Below are positions 58,754 through 64,000 of a DNA stretch of 64,000 nucleotides, piece after piece (the first letter of the stretch is position 1; each line of letters starts with the position of its first letter). The notes beneath the pieces were generated by a model, which was not told where the DNA came from, made no database searches, and saw only the letters and a list, made by a program, of their open reading frames with translations. The DNA is from Actinomycetes bacterium (GTDB lineage: Bacteria; Actinomycetota; Thermoleophilia; RBG-16-64-13). The stretch lies in assembly GCA_024637095.1 (NCBI GenBank), contig JAGXFV010000049.1:109631-173630 (forward strand). The letters run 5' to 3'. Both the position numbers and the translations under genes were made by a program.

Positions 58754-58794
58754 CTCGTGGTGATAGGCGGAAGGGCTCGTGGTGATAGGCGGAA
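58754..58794. repeat. Perfect 19-bp direct repeat between VanW and sigma genes
   Basis: CTCGTGGTGATAGGCGGAA occurs twice, three bases apart, a 22-bp period (two helix turns). It lies in the 285-base gap after the VanW gene and before the sigma gene. A protein-binding site is possible. Confidence 0.9.
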
Positions 58795-58853
58795 CCCGAC
58801 GCGGCGCGCGAGGACAATCGAGCCGGGGACGGTGCCCGGCGCGGCGCGCGGTC

Positions 58854-60710
58854 TTAGTTCGCTGCGGTGTTGACGGTCGTGCTCTTCGCCTCGGTGGTCG
58901 AAGTGCTCGACTTGGGAGGCGAGCTGCTCTTCGGAGGCGCGGTGGTCGTCGTCGGGGCAGGCTTTGTGCCCACCTCGATCACCTTGGGTTTCATCGGGTA
59001 GTTGCTGACGAAAGTGTCATCATGGATTACCTTGCCATCAGCGGTCACTTTGCGGGTGACCTTGATCTTGCGGCCGGTCTGCCCCTCATCCACCAGTCGG
59101 GTCTGGCCTTCGAGCAGTTCGTCGGTTTTTACTCGAGTTTCGGTCGGAGGCTGCACGTCGTACCAGTCTCCGGTGGAGTAGTCGACCGTTCTCCCGGTTG
59201 GCTTGCCGTAGATTGCGAAGGTCAGGCTGCTTCGGGAGGAGGCCGATTTGATCAAGATCCAGCTGTCGGTGTCGTTGCGGAATTGGAATTCGGGCCCGCC
59301 CCAACTGACGGTGGCGTCACGACCCTTCGGGTAATGGCTGATGTAGAGAGAGTGATTCGCGCGCGCAGTCACGTCCAGTCCGCCGAAGAAGACTGCGTTG
59401 TAGAGCGTGGTCGACACTTGGCAGATTCCTCCGCCCAGGGAGTCCTCCAGCTTCCCGCCGATGATCACGGGCGCGGTTTTGAAGCCGTTGTCTGCAGTGC
59501 GCTGTCCGACCACGGTGTTGAAATCGAACGTCTCACCCGGTCCGATCAGCGTGCCGTTGATCAGCTCTGCCGCCCGCTGGACATTGTCCCGCCGGTTGTC
59601 CGAGCCGCCGAACTCGGTGTTGAACCGTCCAAGGGCCACCTCAATTCCCATATTCTCGGCTTCTTCCGTGGTGCGCTGCGGCTCAGTTTCGGTCACCACC
59701 GCATCGGCGACGCGGTTGGACGTCGATTTGGCCGCGGTAGTCAGGGCTGCCGCGGTCTTCTCGTGGTCGACTGCCAAGCCGTTCTGGTGCGGGACGATGG
59801 TGGCGGTCTCGCCGTTGGTTTCCCAGGTCGCCTTTTTCGCCGGATGATCGATCTTCTCACCCGCTTCGGTCAGGACAGGCTCCGACTTGGCCGCGGAAAT
59901 GATGGGAATCAGCCGTGCCCGATCTCCCTCTCCTTCGACGGCAAAATCGAGATACGCGGCTATCTGGGCCGGATCGAGCGTCCACACCTGATCCTGATAC
60001 TCCAGAGCGACGTTATCGCTGATCATCGTTTCGGCTTCGGCAACGGCCTCAGCCGTATCGGCGCCCTTGATGGCGGGTTCGCGCACTGTCATGGGGACGG
60101 GGAGATCGGTCGCGTGCAGCGAGAAGAGCAAGGACTTGAGATCGGTCTTGAGCTTCTCCTGGTCGACCACGAACCCGTCGGATCCCTCGGTGATCCTCAC
60201 GTGCCCCTCGTTGACGGTCAGGCTGGCGTTCACCGGGGGTTTGTCGAGGGTTTGCGCGACCTCCGCGATCAGCGTCTTCAGTCTCTCCGACTCGATGGTG
60301 CCATGCAGCGGCAGGTCTAGCTCGGTGAAGTAGAGCGCGAAGCGGCGGGAAGCGTCGCGGAATATGTTTCGCTCACGGGTCGAGGAGAACGCTGCCTGCA
60401 CGCTGGACTTGACATCGAGCACGGTCCCCAGGCTGGTGGGCATGACCGGCCACTCCTGACCGTCACCTTTTAGTATGATGGCGCTCGCCTGCGCCCTCTG
60501 AGCGCGGGCGTCCAACTGCTCGACGGCTTCTTCGCGAGTGAGGCCGCCAACGTCATAGCCGGCAATGGCGACACCGGAGTGAATTTTGTTGTAGTGGACC
60601 AGACCGTCGCCGGCGAACAACACCAGAGCGAACGCCAGAAAAAAAGCGCCGCCGAGCGCAAGGAGTCTTTTCCGGCGTGACCGCCGGTGGGGCTTTTTCG
60701 TGGCGGGCAA
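58854..60710 (-). CDS. VanW-family wall-associated protein with G5 domain
   Basis: About 618 residues from the TTG at 60710, behind GGAGG. It has a basic start and signal-anchor helix (LLALGGAFFLAFALVLFAGDGLVHY), YoaR-type peptidoglycan-binding repeats (TREEAVEQLDARAQ...), the VanW domain (LGRFNTEFGG, NGTLIGPGETFDFN, GGGICQVSTTLYNAVFFGGL) and a G5-like domain (LLEGQTRLVDEGQTGRKIKVT). A Thr/Pro/Ser tail (TTTTAPPKSSSPP) ends it. The track start adds an unlikely Arg-rich leader. Probably an extracellular wall protein. Confidence 0.88.
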   Translation of the reverse strand: MPATKKPHRRSRRKRLLALGGAFFLAFALVLFAGDGLVHYNKIHSGVAIAGYDVGGLTREEAVEQLDARAQRAQASAIILKGDGQEWPVMPTSLGTVLDVKSSVQAAFSSTRERNIFRDASRRFALYFTELDLPLHGTIESERLKTLIAEVAQTLDKPPVNASLTVNEGHVRITEGSDGFVVDQEKLKTDLKSLLFSLHATDLPVPMTVREPAIKGADTAEAVAEAETMISDNVALEYQDQVWTLDPAQIAAYLDFAVEGEGDRARLIPIISAAKSEPVLTEAGEKIDHPAKKATWETNGETATIVPHQNGLAVDHEKTAAALTTAAKSTSNRVADAVVTETEPQRTTEEAENMGIEVALGRFNTEFGGSDNRRDNVQRAAELINGTLIGPGETFDFNTVVGQRTADNGFKTAPVIIGGKLEDSLGGGICQVSTTLYNAVFFGGLDVTARANHSLYISHYPKGRDATVSWGGPEFQFRNDTDSWILIKSASSRSSLTFAIYGKPTGRTVDYSTGDWYDVQPPTETRVKTDELLEGQTRLVDEGQTGRKIKVTRKVTADGKVIHDDTFVSNYPMKPKVIEVGTKPAPTTTTAPPKSSSPPKSSTSTTEAKSTTVNTAAN

Positions 60711-60802
60711 GTTGCAACTACCTCCGCGGAGGACCGTATGTAATGAAAATGACAAGGAAACATAGCAGAAGCGATCTGCCGCGAACAGCGCGCCGGCCCC
60801 TT

Positions 60803-60830
60803 TTGACGGGTATTTTTTCCCGCTTAGGCA
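60803..60830 (+). promoter_or_regulatory. Candidate promoter of birA
   Basis: TTGACG, 16 bases, TAGGCA, ending 10 bases before the birA ATG; no ribosome site follows, so the leader would be very short. Confidence 0.4.
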
Positions 60831-60840
60831 TCCATCTTCA

Positions 60841-62016
60841 ATGAGTGACATCGGTGCCCTCGACTTCTCGCTGTCCGACCGGCGGCTGGCCGAGGCGGGG
60901 GCCGCGGCTCTGCTGGAGCCCGGTGTGGCGCAGCGAGCCCGCATCGTGGCGAGGCTATATGGACACGGGCGGACCTCCGGGCAGGCTCTCGCGGATTCCC
61001 TCCTCGTATCCCGGGCCGCGATCCACAAACACGTGGAGCACCTCCGCCGGGCCGGGTTCAGCATCTCTTCGCAGCCCGGCGCCGGATACGTCCTGGATCC
61101 CCCGACGGACCTATTGATCCCCGAGGCGTTCCTTCCCTGGCATCTGGCGGTTCCCGGGGGTCCCGGAGAAACTCGGCGGCACACGATCGGCTGCGAACGG
61201 GCCAAACAGATGCCGCCGGATCTCTGCCGCCCGGGTCTTCCTTACCATTACCTGCCGACAGTCGGTTCGACTAACGACGTGCTGAAAGAGCTGGCGCAGA
61301 CTGGAGCGCCCAGCGGGACCACGGCCGTGACCGATTATCAGGCCGCGGGCCGGGGTCGGCTGGGGCGTGAATGGATCAGCCGGAAAGCCCTCGATCTGAC
61401 CTTCTCTCTGCTGCTCCGGCCTCACGCCGAGCCCCGACTGCTTCGCCTGGTCGTCCTGGCGGCGGGGACGGCCGTCGCGGAAACGCTTGCGGCGTTGCCC
61501 GGGCTCGCCGGCGAAGTGGGCCTAAAGTGGCCCAACGACGTGCTCGTGCGAGGCAGAAAAGTCTGTGGGCTTCTCTCTGAGGCATCGCTCGATATGGACG
61601 AGATCCATTGGACGGTGGTCGGCGTGGGGCTCAACGTCAATGGACGACTGGATGACGCCATCCCTGCGCGTGAGGGGGCCCCGCCCCCGGTTACGCTCGC
61701 TGAGGTTTCCGGGAGCAGCGTTCCGCGGTCTCCCCTTCTCAGTCGCCTCCTCCTCCAGCTCGAAGAGCGCATCGGCCAGACCCTGGAGGGCGGGCAGGCC
61801 CAGATCATCGCCGCTTTCCGTGAGTACGACGTTCTCTCCGGCCGCCGGGTTTTGGTCAAACAGGGGACTTCGTCGGAAGCCGAGGCAATCGACGGCGTCG
61901 TCGAAGGCATCGGCGACGAGGGTGAGCTTCTCTTGATGACCCCTCGGGGGCGCGTGTCGCTGCCCTTTGGGGAGGCGACCGTGCTGCCGGAGATTGGTAA
62001 ACCACTCGGCGGATAG
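60841..62016 (+). CDS. birA: Bifunctional biotin-protein ligase / biotin repressor
   Basis: Protein of 391 residues. The N-terminal winged HTH is ALADSLLVSRAAIHKHVEHLRRAGF; the ligase domain follows with PTVGSTNDVLKELAQ, the biotin loop QAAGRGRLGREW, LKWPNDVLV and VVGVGLNVN. About 60 extra residues lie between the two domains. It attaches biotin to carboxylases and, with the HTH, can repress biotin genes. bioY is 39 bases downstream, with an inverted repeat between. Confidence 0.93.
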   Translation: MSDIGALDFSLSDRRLAEAGAAALLEPGVAQRARIVARLYGHGRTSGQALADSLLVSRAAIHKHVEHLRRAGFSISSQPGAGYVLDPPTDLLIPEAFLPWHLAVPGGPGETRRHTIGCERAKQMPPDLCRPGLPYHYLPTVGSTNDVLKELAQTGAPSGTTAVTDYQAAGRGRLGREWISRKALDLTFSLLLRPHAEPRLLRLVVLAAGTAVAETLAALPGLAGEVGLKWPNDVLVRGRKVCGLLSEASLDMDEIHWTVVGVGLNVNGRLDDAIPAREGAPPPVTLAEVSGSSVPRSPLLSRLLLQLEERIGQTLEGGQAQIIAAFREYDVLSGRRVLVKQGTSSEAEAIDGVVEGIGDEGELLLMTPRGRVSLPFGEATVLPEIGKPLGG

Positions 62017-62048
62017 AGGTTGACAATAGGGCAATTCAACCTTAGCCT
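62017..62048 (+). promoter_or_regulatory. bioY promoter overlapped by a candidate BirA operator
   Basis: TTGACA (62020-62025), 17 bases, TAGCCT (62043-62048), then 7 bases to the ATG at 62056: a leaderless layout. The inverted repeat AGGTTGA-N12-TCAACCT (62017-62042) covers the -35 and the spacer, so a bound repressor would block it. Confidence 0.6.
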
Positions 62049-62055
62049 CTCACTC

Positions 62056-62724
62056 ATGGCTCGCAAGCAGGGGAAGACCCGGAATCAATCTGCGCCGCCC
62101 GCCCCACCTCACTGGTCGGAGGGCCTCGAGAGCGTTCGCGGCCCGCGGGCGGCGGCCCTCGTGGGCATGATGGCGGCGGTCCTCGCCGTGCTTTCCTGGG
62201 TGTCCCTTCCCCTGCCGTTTACCCCTGTGCCACTGACGTTGCAGACCCTTGGCGTGCTTCTGACGGGCGCGCTCCTGGGCCCGCGTTATGGTGTGTTGGC
62301 CACCGCGGTCTACCTGTCGCTGGGCTTCGTCGGCGTCCCGGTGTTTCACGGGGGCACCGGGGGCCCCGGTATCCTTTTTGGTCCAACGGGTGGATTCCTA
62401 TGGGGATTCCTGCCCGCCGCCTTCATTGTCGGTTGGTTCGCGCGATCGGCCACACGTGGTCGGTCCGCCCAGCAGGGACCCTGGGGGGCGCACGGCATCA
62501 TTTTGACAGCCACTGGTCTGGCTCTGGCCTCTGCGGCGATCTATCTGGTCGGTCTTCCCTGGCTTTCCGCGGTCACCGGGCTCGGGGTGAGAGAAACCAT
62601 CGTGGCCGGCCTCCTGCCCTACCTCCCCGGTGATCTACTCAAGGCCACTGCCGCATTCTTGCTCATCCGCAGTCTCCAGCCGGTGATGACCCCCGCCCGG
62701 CTCTCATCTCCCATCGGCCGCTAG
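62056..62724 (+). CDS. bioY: Biotin transporter BioY
   Basis: About 222 residues. The S-component of an ECF-type biotin importer, with six hydrophobic segments and the family motifs PLPFTPVPLTLQTLGVLLTGALLGPRYG, YLSLGFVGVPVF and GPTGGFLWGF. A polar N-terminus of about 45 residues is extra. The ATG at 62056 fits the leaderless promoter; the track start at 62020 would fall in the -35 box. Energising ECF components are not encoded nearby. Confidence 0.93.
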   Translation: MARKQGKTRNQSAPPAPPHWSEGLESVRGPRAAALVGMMAAVLAVLSWVSLPLPFTPVPLTLQTLGVLLTGALLGPRYGVLATAVYLSLGFVGVPVFHGGTGGPGILFGPTGGFLWGFLPAAFIVGWFARSATRGRSAQQGPWGAHGIILTATGLALASAAIYLVGLPWLSAVTGLGVRETIVAGLLPYLPGDLLKATAAFLLIRSLQPVMTPARLSSPIGR

Positions 62725-62809
62725 CCGGCTTCGCGTCTGCTTCGCTCCGGCGCCCGCTTGAGGTATTCTCGTTCCCCGCAGAGGGCACCCAAGCCAGAGG
62801 CGGGATGAC

Positions 62810-63622
62810 TTGACTATCATCGAGGCGATCATTGTCGGAATCGTGCAAGGACTCACCGAGTTCCTGCCCGTCTCCAGTTCGGGACACTTGGTTATAGTTC
62901 CCGAGTTCATGAATACCGAGCCGCCCGGCCTGGCCTTCGACGTTTTGCTGCACCTGGCCACAGCACTCGCCGTCATCGGGTATTTTGCGGCCGAGATCTA
63001 CAAGATCGTCCTAGCCTTCCTGGCTCCCGGGCGGCTAACGCCGGAGGAAGCCAAAGCCTTTCGCCGTCTGGGCTTGTGGCTGGGGCTGGGCACGATACCC
63101 GCGGGTCTTGCCGGGGTACTGCTCGAGGACTTCTTCGAATCTCTGTTCGATTCCACTCTTGCGGTCGGGATCTTCCTGCTGGTCACGACCGCTTTGCTCG
63201 TCGTCGCCGACCGCCTGACGCTACACCGCAGCGGCGGGCCGCCCCTGGACCGCTTGGGACCGGTCAACAGTCTGATCATTGGCCTGTTTCAGGCGATGGC
63301 GATCGCTCCGGGGATCAGCCGGTCGGGCGCAACCATCGCGGCCGGCATCTTCTTGGGTCTCGACCGAGAGACCGCCGCACGGTTCTCGTTCCTTCTCAGT
63401 GTCCCGGTGATCCTGGGGGCGGGGCTTCTCAGCCTGGGTGACCTGCGCGCCGGTTTTGGAGGGCAGACCGGGGTCTTCATCGCAGGCGCGGTTGCGGCGC
63501 TACTCTCGGGGCTCTTCGCCGTTCACTTCATGCTGCGCTTTCTCCGGGAGCATCGACTGCGCCCCTTCGCCGTATATACGTTCATTCTGGGTGTCGTCGT
63601 CATCCTGCTTTCGCTCGCCTAA
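62810..63622 (+). CDS. uppP: Undecaprenyl-diphosphate phosphatase
   Basis: BacA-type membrane phosphatase of 270 residues, releasing undecaprenyl phosphate for wall synthesis. It has the motifs VQGLTEFLPVSSSGHL and AIAPGISRSGATIAAGIFLG and about eight helices. The start is TTG with CGGGATGAC upstream. It complements the DUF368 translocase at the other end of the window. Confidence 0.95.
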   Translation: MTIIEAIIVGIVQGLTEFLPVSSSGHLVIVPEFMNTEPPGLAFDVLLHLATALAVIGYFAAEIYKIVLAFLAPGRLTPEEAKAFRRLGLWLGLGTIPAGLAGVLLEDFFESLFDSTLAVGIFLLVTTALLVVADRLTLHRSGGPPLDRLGPVNSLIIGLFQAMAIAPGISRSGATIAAGIFLGLDRETAARFSFLLSVPVILGAGLLSLGDLRAGFGGQTGVFIAGAVAALLSGLFAVHFMLRFLREHRLRPFAVYTFILGVVVILLSLA

Positions 63623-63743
63623 TCCTTCGCTCCGAGGGATGCGCATTTTGCTCTCACGCTTTCTTCACAGCCTGGGTATAGGGTGGAGCAAAGCAGTCGG
63701 AGAGGATTCTTCGGCGTAGAAGATGGCGGAAAGGACGGAACGT

Positions 63744-64000
63744 ATGCGCGTTCACCTCAGGGGAGCGCTTAGGGCTCGGCCCTTGCTCAGTCTACTCATG
63801 ATCATGCTGGTGGCACTTTCGCTGGCGCTGGCCTCCTGCACGGATGCAAACCAAAGCAATCAGGACGAAGAGGCGCCCGAGGGCACCGACGTGAGCTCAA
63901 CGCAAACGGACGGGACTGATGACAGCGGCACGGCAAATGCCGAAGACACGGCGGCGGCCTCCGGCTCCGAGGCCGGCAGCCCTTCGCTCTCGGAAAGCCC
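63744..64000 (+). CDS. Start of a lipoprotein gene (3' end outside window)
   Basis: No stop before the window ends, so the ORF track omits it. ATG behind AAAGGA at 8 bases opens a frame with a basic start, hydrophobic helix and lipobox (LLMIMLVALSLALASC). A low-complexity Asp/Glu/Ser/Thr/Ala linker follows. At least 85 codons. The mature domain lies outside the window, so its function is unknown. Confidence 0.75.
   Translation, partial: MRVHLRGALRARPLLSLLMIMLVALSLALASCTDANQSNQDEEAPEGTDVSSTQTDGTDDSGTANAEDTAAASGSEAGSPSLSES

Noticed and set aside
63744-64000. Idea that the lipoprotein start at the window end joins the HtrA fragment at base 1 (circular molecule)
   Set aside because: Nothing in the sequence shows overlap of the two ends, and the 64000-base length looks like an arbitrary cut.

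Overview
The window is GC-rich, densely packed bacterial chromosome with about 60 protein-coding genes. I see no tRNA, rRNA, IS element, prophage or CRISPR array. The most likely source is a member of the Actinomycetota, possibly a deep-branching or uncultured one. The hints are: heavy use of GTG and TTG starts; TANNNT -10 boxes 6-7 bases before several start codons (leaderless mRNAs); a VanW/G5 protein with a Thr/Pro/Ser tail; a DUF6049-like secreted protein; and PucR, MeaB/methylmalonyl-CoA mutase, TreT/OtsA and LiaF-like genes. Two 2-oxoacid:ferredoxin oxidoreductases (KorABC, IorAB) and an AmrS radical SAM enzyme suggest a low-potential, at least partly anaerobic metabolism. The taxonomy is inference, not proof.

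Layout. 1-8.2 kb: 3' part of an HtrA protease, a DUF368 lipid-carrier flippase, an amino-acid ABC importer (minus strand), an inositol-phosphatase-family enzyme overlapping AmrS, and a GHKL/anti-sigma-like protein overlapping a LytTR response regulator. 8.3-15.6 kb: a two-subunit Na+:solute symporter with a structured leader and a possible leader peptide, a divergent ATP-sulfurylase relative with a long extra C-terminus, two CBS-domain proteins, a sugar-phosphate-isomerase-like protein and a CBS-DUF294 nucleotidyltransferase. 15.7-27.3 kb: two exported or anchored proteins of unknown role, a sirtuin joined to korABC, 6-phosphogluconate dehydrogenase, a YfcE-type phosphodiesterase, and a tight run SPOR-like / DUF5752 / TreT / OtsA for trehalose.

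27.3-38.1 kb: a CNNM/CorC protein, then an amino-acid or amine catabolic block (PucR regulator, MmsA, class III aminotransferase, EamA exporter, Lrp regulator, saccharopine-dehydrogenase-like protein, FAD amine oxidase). 38.2-43.1 kb (minus strand): IorA-IorB-Nth-PaaK-zinc ribbon, joining aryl-pyruvate oxidation to aryl-acetate activation. 43.3-50.2 kb: Nudix, UbiX, PPOX-type flavoprotein, MBL hydrolase, an HD-GYP protein overlapping a HEAT-repeat protein, and TatA. 50.3-54.4 kb: MeaB, a small CxxC protein, the cobalamin-binding part of methylmalonyl-CoA mutase, a hotdog thioesterase, a frameshifted DUF3870 gene, and two LiaF/LiaI-like membrane proteins. 54.5-64 kb: PolX, a stress-type promoter leading to a small charged protein and a bacterial eRF1-like (baeRF) protein, an ECF sigma factor, VanW, BirA with a BirA-controllable leaderless bioY, UppP, and the start of a lipoprotein that leaves the window.

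The points I consider most worth checking are: the ATP-sulfurylase relative that lacks the QxRN sulfate motif, with its CBS/symporter neighbours; the in-frame treT-TAG-otsA junction with an apparent CTG start; the DUF3870 frameshift; the set of leaderless promoters, including the bioY operator; and the baeRF unit behind a sigma-B-like promoter.
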